DNA of 64,000 bases from Citrobacter sp. wls619 (GTDB lineage: Bacteria > Pseudomonadota > Gammaproteobacteria > Enterobacterales > Enterobacteriaceae). Below, piece after piece: positions 45,961 through 57,494 of the stretch (position 1 is its first letter; every line of letters begins with the position of its first letter). The DNA is taken from positions 21,449 through 85,448 of the forward strand of contig NZ_SZXJ01000042.1 in NCBI RefSeq assembly GCF_005281345.1. Reading direction: 5' to 3'. The translations under genes and the position numbers were made by a program. The notes under the pieces were generated by a model. The model did no database searches, was not told the origin of the DNA, and was given only the letters and a program-made list of their open reading frames with translations.

Positions 45961-46448
45961 ACAACGAACTGCTGCAACGCATCATTGAGGAAGTTGTTTC
46001 CCGGCTCAAAAAACGCGCGGAAAGTACCATCACGCTGAGCGTCGCACAGTTACGGGAAATCGACTCCCGGACATTATGTTGTCAGTACTCGTCACTGCAC
46101 CTCCTGCAGGCAGACCTGCCCTTGCTGGAGAAAATTGCCGATTGCAGTCCGTCCAGTGTCGCGGTGGTAACAATCCACGAGGCGCTGGCATGCGGGCTTC
46201 ACGTAAAAATCTCTCTACAGCATCGGCTGCTACCGGCACTCCCCGTGAAAAAGCTCGCGCGACTGCCGCTGGAGTTCAGTAATGAACTGGGGCACATCGT
46301 CATGCTGCATCCTGAAACACTCTTAAGTTATGCCGATGTTGCCCAACTTAACGGTGGCATCCTGGTGTTGCGTCGTTGCTGTGTCGTGACGGCACTGGCT
46401 CGGGAAGCGATTAGTGCGCGAAATGTTCAATTAATTAAGCAGGAGTGA
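45957..46448 (+). CDS. pduM: Microcompartment structural protein PduM
   Basis: The 163-residue protein is required for properly shaped microcompartments in Salmonella; its biochemical function is unclear. It starts with the helix MNNELLQRIIEEVVSRLKKR, much like the encapsulation peptides of PduD and PduB. I see no catalytic motif. It overlaps pduL by four bases (ATGA) and precedes pduN by three. Confidence 0.9.
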   Translation: MNNELLQRIIEEVVSRLKKRAESTITLSVAQLREIDSRTLCCQYSSLHLLQADLPLLEKIADCSPSSVAVVTIHEALACGLHVKISLQHRLLPALPVKKLARLPLEFSNELGHIVMLHPETLLSYADVAQLNGGILVLRRCCVVTALAREAISARNVQLIKQE

Positions 46449-46451
46449 ACC

Positions 46452-46727
46452 ATGTATCTGGCAAGGGTTACAGGCGTTGTAGTTTCTACGCAAAAGTCGC
46501 CATCACTGGTGGGGAAAAAACTGTTGCTGGTACGTCGGGTGAGTGCTGACGGAGAGCTTTCCGCGTCCCCGATAAGTGGAGATGAAGTTGCCGTTGATTC
46601 TGTCGGCGCAGGAACCGGTGAACTGGTATTACTCAGCAGTGGCTCCAGTGCCAGACACGTATTTTCCGGCCCCAATGAAGCCATCGATTTGGCGATTGTC
46701 GGCATCGTCGACACGCTTTCTCGTTAG
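46452..46727 (+). CDS. pduN: Microcompartment vertex protein PduN
   Basis: The 91-residue protein is of the EutN/CcmL pentamer family that caps the vertices of the shell. [19 protein letters not shown] and the [19 protein letters not shown] segment are diagnostic. Low copy number per shell is known from the family. It is placed between pduM and pduO, eight bases from the latter, with AGGAGG before pduO. Confidence 0.95.
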   Translation: MYLARVTGVVVSTQKSPSLVGKKLLLVRRVSADGELSASPISGDEVAVDSVGAGTGELVLLSSGSSARHVFSGPNEAIDLAIVGIVDTLSR

Positions 46728-46735
46728 GAGGAACT

Positions 46736-47743
46736 ATGGCGATTTATACCCGCACTGGCGATGCCGGCACGACAGCGCTTTTTACCGGACAACGCGTGAG
46801 TAAATCGCATCCACGCGTTGAAGCCTACGGTACGTTAGATGAACTCAATGCCGCATTGAGCCTGTGTGCCTGCGCGGTAAAAAGCCAGCAACATCGTCTC
46901 TTACTTGAAGATATTCAGCTGCAATTGTTTTGGTTCAGTGCCGAACTGGCCAGCGAAAGCGAACAGCCCTCACCCGATCAGCGATACATCAGCTCGGAAG
47001 AAATTGCGGCTCTGGAAGCCGCCATCGATACCGCCATGGGGCGAATTCCTCCACTGCGCAGCTTTATTTTACCTGGCCGCAGCGAAGCCGCCAGCCGACT
47101 GCACTTCGCCCGCACGCTGGCTCGCCGCGCAGAACGGCGGCTGGTCGAACTCTCGGCCAATGTCTCCATCCGACATGTGTTGATGCGTTATATCAACCGC
47201 CTGTCCGACTGTTTATATGCGCTTGCACGCGCCGAAGATCATGACACTCATCAAAACGACATCATTCATAAAGTCGCTGAGCGCTATCTTGCAGCCACGC
47301 GCACAGCAGTCACCAGGGAGTCGGCTATGTCTCTGTCTTTTCAGGAGCTCCATCAACTCACTCGCGCTGCGGTAACGAGAGCAGAAGAACTTCAGGTTCC
47401 GGTCGTCATCAGCATTGTCGATGCGAACGGGACCCAAACGGTGACCTGGCGCATGCCTGACGCATTACTCGTCAGTAGCGAACTGGCGCCGAAAAAAGCC
47501 TGGACCGCCGTGGCGATGAAAACCGCCACGCATGAGCTGGCATCGGTGGTACAACCAGGCGCCGCGCTTTACGGTCTGGAAAGTCATATGCAGGGAAAAG
47601 TCGTCACCTTTGGCGGCGGCTACGCATTATGGCGAGAGGGTTTACTCCTTGGGGGTCTTGGCATCAGCGGAGGAAGCGTTGAGCAGGATATGGACATTGC
47701 AGAAACGGCCATTGCGGCGATTAACGTGAGAACACATCAATGA
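46736..47743 (+). CDS. pduO: Cob(I)alamin adenosyltransferase PduO
   Basis: The 335-residue protein regenerates adenosylcobalamin for diol dehydratase. Residues 1 to about 185 form the PduO-type ATP:cob(I)alamin adenosyltransferase (IYTRTGDAGTTALFTGQRVSK, with FILPGRSEAASRLHFARTLA). The C-terminal part (about 195-335) is an HbpS-like heme-binding-type domain beginning LSFQELHQLTRAAVTRAEEL. AGGAGG stands before the ATG. The stop overlaps the pduP start. Confidence 0.95.
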   Translation: MAIYTRTGDAGTTALFTGQRVSKSHPRVEAYGTLDELNAALSLCACAVKSQQHRLLLEDIQLQLFWFSAELASESEQPSPDQRYISSEEIAALEAAIDTAMGRIPPLRSFILPGRSEAASRLHFARTLARRAERRLVELSANVSIRHVLMRYINRLSDCLYALARAEDHDTHQNDIIHKVAERYLAATRTAVTRESAMSLSFQELHQLTRAAVTRAEELQVPVVISIVDANGTQTVTWRMPDALLVSSELAPKKAWTAVAMKTATHELASVVQPGAALYGLESHMQGKVVTFGGGYALWREGLLLGGLGISGGSVEQDMDIAETAIAAINVRTHQ

Positions 47744-49125
47744 ATACTTCAGAACTTGAAACCCTTATCCGCAACATTTTGACTGAGCAACTCGCACCGG
47801 CAACATCAGACGTTAAAGGAAAGGGTATCTTTCCGTCCGTCGGCGAAGCCATCGATGCTGCTCATCAGGCTTTTCTGCGCTATCAGCAATGTCCGCTAAA
47901 AACCCGCAGTGCCATCATTAGCGCCCTTCGGGAAGAGCTGACGCCTCATCTGGCTTCTTTGGCCGCAGAAAGCGCAGCGGAAACGGGAATGGGAAACAAA
48001 GAGGATAAGTTTCTTAAAAATAAAGCCGCGCTCGACAACACCCCTGGCATCGAAGACCTCACCACCACTGCACTTACCGGTGACGGTGGCATGGTGTTGT
48101 TTGAGTATTCCCCATTTGGGGTGATTGGCTCCGTTGCGCCAAGTACAAACCCCACGGAAACCATCATCAATAACAGCATCAGTATGCTGGCCGCGGGAAA
48201 CAGCGTTTACTTCAGCCCGCACCCTGGCGCAAAAGCGGTATCACTGAAACTGATTGCCATGATTGAAGATATTGCCTTCCGCTGCTGCGGGATCCGGAAT
48301 CTTGTCGTCACGGTCACAGAACCTACTTTTGAAGCTACCCAGCAGATGATGGCTCACCCTAAAATCGCAGTTCTGGCGATTACCGGCGGCCCAGGCATTG
48401 TAGCTATGGGTATGAAAAGCGGGAAGAAAGTTATTGGTGCGGGCGCAGGAAACCCGCCCTGTATTGTTGATGAAACTGCCGACCTGGTTAAAGCAGCTGA
48501 AGATATCATCAACGGTGCATCGTTTGATTACAACCTGCCCTGTATTGCTGAGAAAAGCCTGATTGTTGTCGATGCTGTTGCTGAACGACTGGTCCAACAA
48601 ATGCAGTCTTTTGGCGCGTTACTTCTGCACAACGAAGACATCAACAAACTGCGCGCCGCCTGTCTGCCTGAAGGCATAGCCAATAAAAAACTGGTTGGAA
48701 AGAGTCCAGCAGCCCTGCTTGAAGCTGCGGGCATACCGGTTCCGGCAAAAACACCTCGCCTGTTGATTGGCATCGTCAATGCTGACGATCCATGGGTCAC
48801 CAGCGAACAGTTGATGCCAATGCTGCCCATCGTGAGCGTAACGGATTTTGACAGTGCACTGGCGTTGGCACTGAAAGTTGAAGAGGGACTGCATCACACT
48901 GCCATCATGCATTCACAAAACGTGTCACGTCTGAATCTTGCTGCCCGCACCCTTCAGACTTCTATCTTTGTGAAAAATGGCCCCTCTTACGCCGGTATTG
49001 GTGTCGGCGGTGAAGGCTTTACCACCTTTACTATTGCTACGCCAACCGGTGAAGGCACAACGTCAGCGCGAACTTTCGCCCGCTCTCGTCGTTGCGTGCT
49101 CACCAACGGTTTTTCTATTCGCTAA
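47740..49125 (+). CDS. pduP: CoA-acylating propionaldehyde dehydrogenase
   Basis: The 461-residue enzyme oxidises propionaldehyde to propionyl-CoA with NAD+. The catalytic cysteine is Cys268 in DYNLPCIAEKS, and GAGAGNPPCIVD (233-244) binds cofactor. The first 18 residues (NTSELETLIRNILTEQL) are the encapsulation peptide known to target proteins to the Pdu lumen. The gene overlaps pduO by four bases. Confidence 0.97.
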   Translation: MNTSELETLIRNILTEQLAPATSDVKGKGIFPSVGEAIDAAHQAFLRYQQCPLKTRSAIISALREELTPHLASLAAESAAETGMGNKEDKFLKNKAALDNTPGIEDLTTTALTGDGGMVLFEYSPFGVIGSVAPSTNPTETIINNSISMLAAGNSVYFSPHPGAKAVSLKLIAMIEDIAFRCCGIRNLVVTVTEPTFEATQQMMAHPKIAVLAITGGPGIVAMGMKSGKKVIGAGAGNPPCIVDETADLVKAAEDIINGASFDYNLPCIAEKSLIVVDAVAERLVQQMQSFGALLLHNEDINKLRAACLPEGIANKKLVGKSPAALLEAAGIPVPAKTPRLLIGIVNADDPWVTSEQLMPMLPIVSVTDFDSALALALKVEEGLHHTAIMHSQNVSRLNLAARTLQTSIFVKNGPSYAGIGVGGEGFTTFTIATPTGEGTTSARTFARSRRCVLTNGFSIR

Positions 49126-49135
49126 TGAGGCCGTT

Positions 49136-50248
49136 ATGAATAGCTTTTCACTGCAAACACGATTGTTCAGCGGCCAGGGAAGTCTGGATGTGCTTAAGCG
49201 TTTCTCCAATAAGCATATCTGGATTATCTGCGACGGTTTTCTCGCACGTTCTCCCCTGATTGAAAAGCTGCGAAATACGCTGCCCGCGGATAATCGCATC
49301 AGCATTTTCAGTGATATCACCCCCGACCCAACCATCAGTACGGTAGTCCGGGGGATTGCACAAATGCAGTCCCTGCAACCGGATGTGGTGATTGGCTTTG
49401 GTGGTGGCTCCGCACTTGACGCCGCCAAAGCTATCGTCTGGTTCAGTCGTCAGTTTGGTATTGAAATTGAAACCTGTGTGGCCATTCCCACCACCAGCGG
49501 TACAGGCTCGGAAGTGACCAGCGCCTGCGTGATCAGCGATCCGGAGAAAGGTATTAAATATCCACTATTTAATAACGCCCTTTACCCTGACATGGCCATT
49601 CTTGATCCTACCCTGGTTGTCAGCGTCCCTCCTGCCATTACTGCGAATACCGGTATGGATGTCCTGACACATGCGCTGGAAGCCTATGTATCGACAAAAG
49701 CCAGTGACTTCACGGATGCGCTGGCGGAAAAAGCCGCGCAAATTGTCTTCCAGTACCTGGCTGTTGCGGTTAGTAAAGGAGATTGCCTGGCAACCCGGGG
49801 GAAAATGCATAATGCCTCTACATTGGCAGGGATGGCATTTAGCCAGGCGGGGCTGGGTATCAATCACGCCATTGCCCATCAGCTCGGTGGTCAGTTTCAC
49901 TTACCCCATGGGCTGGCTAACGCACTGTTACTCACTTGTGTCATTCAGTTTAATGCACGCGACCCACGGGCGGCAAAGCGCTACGCCCGTTTCGCGAAAG
50001 CCTGCCATTTATGCCCGGATAGTGCGAATGATACGGCGGCACTCAATGCGCTCATTCATCATATTGAACAACTCAAAAAACAGTGCGCATTACCGGCATT
50101 TATTGATGCACTGAAAGACGAGAAGCATACCTGGTCGCAACGTATACCGTCGATGGTTCAGGCCGCGCTGGCTGATGTCACGTTGCAAACCAATCCCCGC
50201 GTAGCCGATGCCAGTGCCATTCAGGAACTGCTTGAGGAATTATTATGA
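49136..50248 (+). CDS. pduQ: Propanol dehydrogenase, iron-dependent
   Basis: The 370-residue iron-containing alcohol dehydrogenase reduces propionaldehyde to 1-propanol and so regenerates NAD+ for PduP inside the microcompartment. Motifs are VIGFGGGSALDAAKAI, PTTSGTGSEVT and the metal-ligand region TGMDVLTHALEAYVS and HGLANALLLT. ATG 49136, with GAGG ahead and ten bases after pduP, is the start; the longer open frame lies inside pduP. The stop overlaps pduS. Confidence 0.95.
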   Translation: MNSFSLQTRLFSGQGSLDVLKRFSNKHIWIICDGFLARSPLIEKLRNTLPADNRISIFSDITPDPTISTVVRGIAQMQSLQPDVVIGFGGGSALDAAKAIVWFSRQFGIEIETCVAIPTTSGTGSEVTSACVISDPEKGIKYPLFNNALYPDMAILDPTLVVSVPPAITANTGMDVLTHALEAYVSTKASDFTDALAEKAAQIVFQYLAVAVSKGDCLATRGKMHNASTLAGMAFSQAGLGINHAIAHQLGGQFHLPHGLANALLLTCVIQFNARDPRAAKRYARFAKACHLCPDSANDTAALNALIHHIEQLKKQCALPAFIDALKDEKHTWSQRIPSMVQAALADVTLQTNPRVADASAIQELLEELL

Positions 50249-51600
50249 ATACAGCCATGACGGCAGAACATGTTCTTTATGACGCACAAACGATACGCGA
50301 TCGCGTGCGTGCAGCAGGCGTGGTTGGGGCCGGTGGTGCAGGGTTTCCTGCACACGTTAAACTCCAGGCGCAGGTTGATACGTTTCTGGTGAACGCTGCA
50401 GAATGCGAGCCAATGCTGAAAGTCGATCAACAATTAATGGCAGTTCAGGCGGCGAGGCTGGTACGTGGCGTTCAGTATGCCATGACGGCAACAGGGGCCA
50501 ATGCCGGCATTATTGCCCTTAAAGAAAAGTATCAGAAGGCCATCAATGCGTTAACACCGCTTTTACCGACCAACATCAGGATACATATTTTACCCGATGT
50601 GTATCCGGCAGGTGACGAGGTGCTGACCATCTGGATGGCAACGGGACGGCGGGTTCCTCCAGCCGCGCTGCCCGTTAGCGTAGGCGTGGTGGTCAATAAC
50701 GTCCAGACCGTGCTCAATATCGCCAGAGCGGTTGAACAGCAGTACCCCGTTACCCGTCGCACGCTGACCGTCAACGGTGCGGTCGCCAGACCGTTAACAC
50801 TGAGTGTTCCCATCGGTATGTCTTTACGCGAAGTCCTGGCACTGGCGGGTGGCGCCACCGTTGACGATCCCGGTTTTATCAACGGCGGTCCGATGATGGG
50901 TGGCCTGATAACTTCGCTGGATACCCCCGTGAGCAAGACCACCGGGGGGCTACTGGTATTGCCCAAATCCCATGCGCTGATTCAACGACGAATGCAGGAC
51001 GAACGCACCGTGCTTGCGGTTGCAAAAACCGTTTGCGAGCAATGTCGTCTGTGCACAGATTTATGCCCAAGACACTTAATCGGCCATGAACTATCACCGC
51101 ATCTGCTGGTTCGCGCAGTGAACTACCAACAGGCAGCCACCCCGCAGCTGCTGCTCACTGCCCTGACCTGTTCAGAATGCAATGTCTGTGAAAGTGTGGC
51201 TTGTCCGGTAGGCATTTCGCCGATGCGCATCAACCGTATGCTCAAACGTGAACTACGGGCGCTTAACCATCGTTATGAGGGACCACTAAATCCCGAAGAC
51301 GAAATGGCAAAGTACCGTTTGATTCCGGTTAAACGACTCATCACCAAACTTGGCCTCAGCGACTGGTACCACGACGCGCCCCTGTCTGAAGCCGATTACA
51401 CCACAGACGAAACAACACTGCTGTTACGCCAGCATATTGGCGCCAGCGCTATCCCCTGCGTGCAAAAAGGTGAGCGTGTTGTTCGCGGCCAATGTGTTGC
51501 TGATGTACCCGAGGGCGCGTTAGGTGCACCTGTCCACGCCAGTATTGACGGTCTTGTCAGCGAGATAACCGGGCAATCCATCACGGTAATAAGAGGTTAA
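50245..51600 (+). CDS. pduS: Cobalamin reductase PduS
   Basis: The 451-residue flavoprotein resembles RnfC. It has a glycine-rich NADH/FMN segment [15 protein letters not shown] near residue 30 and two [4Fe-4S] motifs, [12 protein letters not shown] and [13 protein letters not shown]. It reduces cob(II)alamin for adenosylation by PduO. It overlaps pduQ by four bases and precedes pduT by two. Confidence 0.95.
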   Translation: MNTAMTAEHVLYDAQTIRDRVRAAGVVGAGGAGFPAHVKLQAQVDTFLVNAAECEPMLKVDQQLMAVQAARLVRGVQYAMTATGANAGIIALKEKYQKAINALTPLLPTNIRIHILPDVYPAGDEVLTIWMATGRRVPPAALPVSVGVVVNNVQTVLNIARAVEQQYPVTRRTLTVNGAVARPLTLSVPIGMSLREVLALAGGATVDDPGFINGGPMMGGLITSLDTPVSKTTGGLLVLPKSHALIQRRMQDERTVLAVAKTVCEQCRLCTDLCPRHLIGHELSPHLLVRAVNYQQAATPQLLLTALTCSECNVCESVACPVGISPMRINRMLKRELRALNHRYEGPLNPEDEMAKYRLIPVKRLITKLGLSDWYHDAPLSEADYTTDETTLLLRQHIGASAIPCVQKGERVVRGQCVADVPEGALGAPVHASIDGLVSEITGQSITVIRG

Positions 51601-51602
51601 TC

Positions 51603-52157
51603 ATGTCTCAGGCTATAGGGATTTTAGAACTCACCAGCATCGCCAAAGGGATGGAAGCCGGTGATGCGATGCTAAAAAGCGCGAATGTGAATTTGCTGGT
51701 CAGTAAAACCATCTGCCCTGGAAAGTTTTTACTGATGCTCGGGGGTGACGTAGGTGCAGTGCAGCAGGCCATTGCAACGGGGACGTCCCTTGCAGGCGAT
51801 ATGCTCGTCGACAGTCTGGTGCTCCCAAACATTCATGCCAGCGTTCTCCCGGCAATTAGCGGACTTAACAGCGTGGATAAGCATCAGGCCGTCGGGATTG
51901 TTGAAACCTGGAGCGTAGCAGCTTGTATCTGTGCCGCCGATCGTGCTGTTAAAGCGTCCAATGTCACGCTGGTACGGGTGCATATGGCATTCGGTATTGG
52001 TGGTAAATGCTACATGGTTGTCGCGGGCGATGTTTCCGATGTCAATAACGCCGTGACCGTCGCCAGCGAAAGCGCCGGGGAAAAAGGTCTGCTGGTTTAT
52101 CGCTCCGTCATACCACGCCCGCATGAAAGCATGTGGCGGCAAATAGTGGAGGGATAA
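51603..52157 (+). CDS. pduT: Microcompartment shell protein PduT (Fe-S)
   Basis: The 184-residue protein has two BMC domains and forms trimers. Cys108 (in [10 protein letters not shown]) is at the position that binds a [4Fe-4S] cluster at the pore of Salmonella PduT, suggesting electron passage through the shell. Its partner is probably PduS, encoded just upstream. The stop overlaps the pduU start (TAATG). Confidence 0.95.
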   Translation: MSQAIGILELTSIAKGMEAGDAMLKSANVNLLVSKTICPGKFLLMLGGDVGAVQQAIATGTSLAGDMLVDSLVLPNIHASVLPAISGLNSVDKHQAVGIVETWSVAACICAADRAVKASNVTLVRVHMAFGIGGKCYMVVAGDVSDVNNAVTVASESAGEKGLLVYRSVIPRPHESMWRQIVEG

Positions 52158-52507
52158 TGGACAGACAACCGCCGACGGATCGCATGATCCAGGAATACGT
52201 ACCCGGCAAGCAGGTCACGCTGGCGCACCTTATTGCTAATCCAGGTAAGGATTTATTCAAAAAACTGGGGTTGCAGGATTCTGTCTCGGCCATTGGTATT
52301 TTAACCATTACGCCCAGTGAAGCCTCGATTATCGCCTGTGATATTGCCACGAAATCTGGTGCAGTAGAGATTGGTTTTCTCGATCGTTTTACCGGCGCAG
52401 TCGTACTGACGGGTGATGTTTCAGCCGTTGAGTACGCGCTGAAACAGGTAACCAGAACGCTTGGCGAAATGATGCGTTTTACTGCGTGTCCTATTACCCG
52501 GACGTAA
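52157..52507 (+). CDS. pduU: Microcompartment shell protein PduU
   Basis: The 116-residue protein is a circularly permuted BMC hexamer with an N-terminal extension ([20 protein letters not shown]) that makes a small beta barrel closing the pore. [20 protein letters not shown] is the conserved middle. The ATG at 52157 overlaps the pduT stop and gives the Salmonella length (116); an eight-codon extension upstream is inside pduT. PduV is known to bind it. Confidence 0.96.
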   Translation: MDRQPPTDRMIQEYVPGKQVTLAHLIANPGKDLFKKLGLQDSVSAIGILTITPSEASIIACDIATKSGAVEIGFLDRFTGAVVLTGDVSAVEYALKQVTRTLGEMMRFTACPITRT

Positions 52508-52511
52508 CCAC

Positions 52512-54163
<1,652 letters not shown>

Positions 54164-54255
54164 TCCTGCTGCACCGCAAATTGCGGCAAATCATGGTAAT
54201 AGCGCGATCGCCATGACACTATGCGCCGAGGATTGCTGATCACAAAGGTGAAGAC

Positions 54256-55122
54256 GTGGCTGTTGCGCAATGTCCCGCATCGTGCGGAGAACTTATCCAG
54301 GGCTGGATTCTGGGCAGTGAGAAACTGGTCTCCTGCCCGGTTGAATGGTATAGCACCGTCGAGGTCAGTTCAGGTTCACCACGAGTGGATGAACGCCCAC
54401 TTTCGCGAGCGATGGTTGACCGGTTATTGCAGCACTGGCACTACCCGGCGCATATCAGTCAGGGTATTCGAATAGATATCCAGTCAACGATTCCCATTGC
54501 GAAAGGAATGGCCAGTAGCACCGCGGATATTGCCGCCACCGCGCTAGCCACCGCTCATTTTCTGGGTCATCAGCTAGATGAACCTACTCTGGCGCAGCTT
54601 TGCGTTTCTCTTGAACCTACCGACAGCACTGTTTTCCATCAGTTAACCCTTTTCGATCATAACGACGCCTCTACGCAAATTCCCTGTGAAGCGCAGCCCC
54701 AGCTTGACCTGTTGGTTCTGGAAAGCCCGGAAACACTACGTACCGCAGATTATCACCGCATTCCGCGCCAGTCCGGACTACAGGCCGGCGCTCCCGCGCT
54801 TAAACGCGCATGGGAAAAAGTACAGGAAGCCTGTATTAGCCAAAATCCCTATCGGATGGGAGAGGCTGCCACACTTAGCGCAATCGCCAGCCAAATGTTG
54901 TTGCCAAAACCAGATTTCGATTCGCTATTGGCGCTGGTAGAAGAATGTGATTTATACGGGGTGAACGTTGCGCACAGCGGCAGCGTGGTGGGTCTGATGC
55001 TGGACAGAAAACGTCATGATGTTGATTACATCAAATGGATGCTGGCACAGAAAAAACTGACAACTCACTGGCCTGAGCAGCATTTACTGCGGATGGTTAC
55101 AGGCGGGGTAAAACTACAGTAG
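54256..55122 (+). CDS. pduX: L-threonine kinase PduX
   Basis: The 288-residue GHMP kinase makes L-threonine-O-3-phosphate, precursor of the aminopropanol arm that CbiB attaches to cobyric acid. The phosphate loop PIAKGMASSTADIAATALA and CPASCGELIQGW near the start are characteristic. No ATG precedes in frame before a stop at 54214. A GTG with AGGTG five bases ahead is the best start, so translation may be weak. The Salmonella protein is about 12 residues longer at the N-terminus. It is the last gene of the operon. Confidence 0.9.
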   Translation: MAVAQCPASCGELIQGWILGSEKLVSCPVEWYSTVEVSSGSPRVDERPLSRAMVDRLLQHWHYPAHISQGIRIDIQSTIPIAKGMASSTADIAATALATAHFLGHQLDEPTLAQLCVSLEPTDSTVFHQLTLFDHNDASTQIPCEAQPQLDLLVLESPETLRTADYHRIPRQSGLQAGAPALKRAWEKVQEACISQNPYRMGEAATLSAIASQMLLPKPDFDSLLALVEECDLYGVNVAHSGSVVGLMLDRKRHDVDYIKWMLAQKKLTTHWPEQHLLRMVTGGVKLQ

Positions 55123-55152
55123 GGACCGCCGCTTAGCAGCGCCCCCCTACTG
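55117..55152. terminator. Stem-loop between pduX and yeeX
   Basis: CAGTAGGG (55117-55124) pairs with CCCTACTG (55145-55152), and the pduX stop codon lies within the 5' arm. The genes converge here. T-tracts are poor on both strands, so it is only a candidate bidirectional terminator. Confidence 0.4.
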
Positions 55153-55162
55153 CCATAAAACG

Positions 55163-55498
55163 TTACTCTGCTTTCGCTTCGCCGTTTTTCACTTCACCCA
55201 TGGCTTTCAGCTTTTTAGAGATATCACGACGTTCTTTAGAGATCTCTGCATTTTTGATGATGTAATCATCTACACGATCTTCATAGTCGCTTTTCATGCT
55301 GGCGATGATACCCTGGATAGCATCAACGCTCATGCCCGGCTTGATGTAGTCGCTCAGGTTGTCCAGCAACAGGACGCGTTTCTGGTTGTCACGGATCTTT
55401 TTCTCAACGTCCTGGATTTCACGTTGCAGTTTGTTTTTACGACGGAACAGACGAACAAATTCCAGCACGTCCTGGAAAGAAGGCTTGGTAGTTTCCAT
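55163..55498 (-). CDS. yeeX: DUF496-family protein YeeX
   Basis: The 111-residue protein is almost identical to E. coli YeeX ([49 protein letters not shown]). It is mostly alpha-helical with strong coiled-coil character. The function is not established. ATG 55498 is the conserved start; the open frame upstream is unsupported. Together with yeeA and sbmC it marks the return to the E. coli backbone. Confidence 0.95.
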   Translation of the reverse strand: METTKPSFQDVLEFVRLFRRKNKLQREIQDVEKKIRDNQKRVLLLDNLSDYIKPGMSVDAIQGIIASMKSDYEDRVDDYIIKNAEISKERRDISKKLKAMGEVKNGEAKAE

Positions 55499-55736
55499 TT
55501 TTACACCCCTGATAATGTGAGATTCGGATTCGTTAAAACAACGGCTAAAGTGGGTCAACATTACTTTCATGCCCGCCATACTTCAAGTTGCATCTGCATT
55601 GATAATGCCTGGCTGAAACCTGAATTATCGAGGGTAAAGCCATTGTAGTTACCAATGGTTTTAGCCTTTTTCAATATCATACCCTTAATCTTTGCTGAAT
55701 CGAAGCAGCAGTAGAACCAATCCCCTCATCTGCTCT

Positions 55737-56795
55737 TTATTTGCGCAGCGCGCGACAAATTAAATGTGAGAGCAATTCCAGCTGCCGCGCCATCTCCATA
55801 TTCAACCAGACATAGCCGTGAATAGGTGTTTCAGCAACATTATCGCCCTTATGCTCAGCGATGAGTTGGCGCAACTCTTCCACGGTGTCATTGAGTTTTT
55901 CCGTATTGGCGAGTATCGGCTGTGGATTACCTTCATATAGCGCATGAGTGATCGTCAGTAGCGCCTGTTGCGTTCTGAGCTGAGTTTCACGCAGGGTATG
56001 CGCGTTCAGCATCACAAAGTGGCTGGTACGCGTCGCCCACAGCGCGTTGATCTGCAGCTCAAGCATGCACACCAGATTGCGGTTAACCGTCTGAATAGCT
56101 TCAAAGATTGATTTTTGGATGTGGGTCTCTTTACTGGCAGGAACAATTAGTCCACGCATTTTGACAACGTCACTCAGTAGTTGTTGTAAATGCTTCTCCA
56201 GTCGGGGCTGTTCGAGCAAGTTAGGTGACAACGCAGCCTGATACACCCGGTTATACCCCGTGACACAATGCGCCAGTTGAATACGCCAGTGAATAAATGC
56301 CCGCTGCGGCCAGATACCGGTAAACAGCATCGCCAGTAACGATCCCAGAATCACGTCGCCACCGCGCCACAACGCTGTATTCATGTCACCCGCGGGAGCC
56401 CCGACGACGACGGCAAGCGTTATGCCAATCAGCAACGCCTGATAGGGTTTTTTACCTAATGCCAGCCAGCCGCAGAGAAACATCGCTACTGCGCACCATA
56501 TCAGCATAAGCGGAAGTGACAGGAGTTCGAGACGCAGAGCAACCAGCCCAAGTACTGAGCCCAGAATCGTCCCGCCAATGCGTTCAAGCGCTCTTGGGAC
56601 GACGTTACCCCAGAATGAAATGGGCCCCATAATCACCACCAGCGTGATCAGAGGCCACGTACCTTCAGGAATATCCAGCAGGCGAACCAACAGAAAAGTA
56701 AGAAGAAACGCCAGCGCAATGCGAATACCGTGCACCACGCGATAATGACGATACAAACGAATTTCAAAAGGACTCAGCGACTTATCGGCACGCAC
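55737..56795 (-). CDS. yeeA: FUSC-family inner-membrane protein YeeA
   Basis: The 352-residue protein equals E. coli YeeA in length and begins at GTG 56795 (RADKSLSPFEIRLYRHYR) with GGAGTG ahead. The N-terminal half has about six membrane helices with GPISFWGNVVPRALERIGGT, the FUSC/aromatic-acid exporter motif. The C-terminal half is cytoplasmic and helical. Export of aromatic acids is suggested by family; the substrate is not known. The 238 bases to yeeX hold a weak hairpin near 55637-55662 but no gene. Confidence 0.94.
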   Translation of the reverse strand: MRADKSLSPFEIRLYRHYRVVHGIRIALAFLLTFLLVRLLDIPEGTWPLITLVVIMGPISFWGNVVPRALERIGGTILGSVLGLVALRLELLSLPLMLIWCAVAMFLCGWLALGKKPYQALLIGITLAVVVGAPAGDMNTALWRGGDVILGSLLAMLFTGIWPQRAFIHWRIQLAHCVTGYNRVYQAALSPNLLEQPRLEKHLQQLLSDVVKMRGLIVPASKETHIQKSIFEAIQTVNRNLVCMLELQINALWATRTSHFVMLNAHTLRETQLRTQQALLTITHALYEGNPQPILANTEKLNDTVEELRQLIAEHKGDNVAETPIHGYVWLNMEMARQLELLSHLICRALRK

Positions 56796-56902
56796 TCATC
56801 CACTCCGTCAGGGAATAGCAAAGAACAGAATTGTACCTGCTTTTTTAGTGAAAACATCACCGTTATCAGCAGGACTTTCACCCTGATTTACGCAAAAAAC
56901 AG

Positions 56903-57370
56903 CTACTTCGGCTGTACTGGCACATACATTTCGATGTCCCAGTAACCGTCTTCCATGCCATTATTCATATAAATCTCAAAACAGGGTTTGGCTGCTATCT
57001 GGTATGTTGCGTCCTGCAACAGAAGATTAAAAAATTGATACCATGGCGTCGCAAAGTCATGATTTTCAACACGAGCAACAGCAATAGCATACTCACCACC
57101 GGCCAGTTCAGTCAGTATCACTCCTTCGCTGTTCTCTGGGATCTCGAAATTCTCTGCGACGGAAACCACAGTATCGCAGCGCAGTTTGTCAGCAGGCACA
57201 ACATCCGGGTTGTCGTAATAAACGGCGATCCATTCCAGCGGCACTATCTGCTTGTCATCCACCCACATGACTAACTGCTCAAAACCCTGCTTTACCGTTT
57301 GCTCCCACGGTCCAACCATATGAAAACCGGCAATCCTGCGTTTATCGACCTGCTTTATCTCGTACTCCAT
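56903..57370 (-). CDS. sbmC: DNA gyrase inhibitor SbmC (GyrI)
   Basis: The 155-residue GyrI-like protein matches E. coli SbmC (157) with [20 protein letters not shown] and [20 protein letters not shown]. It binds gyrase and protects against microcin B17 and other gyrase poisons. AGGTTATATG places the start. A perfect SOS box lies 19 bases upstream, so it should be induced by DNA damage through LexA. Confidence 0.95.
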   Translation of the reverse strand: MEYEIKQVDKRRIAGFHMVGPWEQTVKQGFEQLVMWVDDKQIVPLEWIAVYYDNPDVVPADKLRCDTVVSVAENFEIPENSEGVILTELAGGEYAIAVARVENHDFATPWYQFFNLLLQDATYQIAAKPCFEIYMNNGMEDGYWDIEMYVPVQPK

Positions 57371-57388
57371 ATAACCTCCGTTATTACA

Positions 57389-57404
57389 CTGTATTTATAT
57401 ACAG
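57389..57404. promoter_or_regulatory. LexA (SOS) box of sbmC
   Basis: CTGTATTTATATACAG is an exact CTGT-N8-ACAG LexA site within a longer imperfect palindrome, 19 bases upstream of the sbmC start codon. E. coli sbmC is a known SOS gene with a site at the same place. Confidence 0.92.
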
Positions 57405-57494
57405 TGTAATTTTTGTATATTACGGCCACAAGGAAATAGTGATTATTATGTGAGCAGTTTCGCACTCTTGCCAGTCAGTAGCATGGGTGAAAAA

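Noticed and set aside
54221..54475. 84-codon frame starting with ATG before pduX
   Set aside because: It is an out-of-frame shadow of pduX; the PduX frame carries the GHMP kinase motifs.
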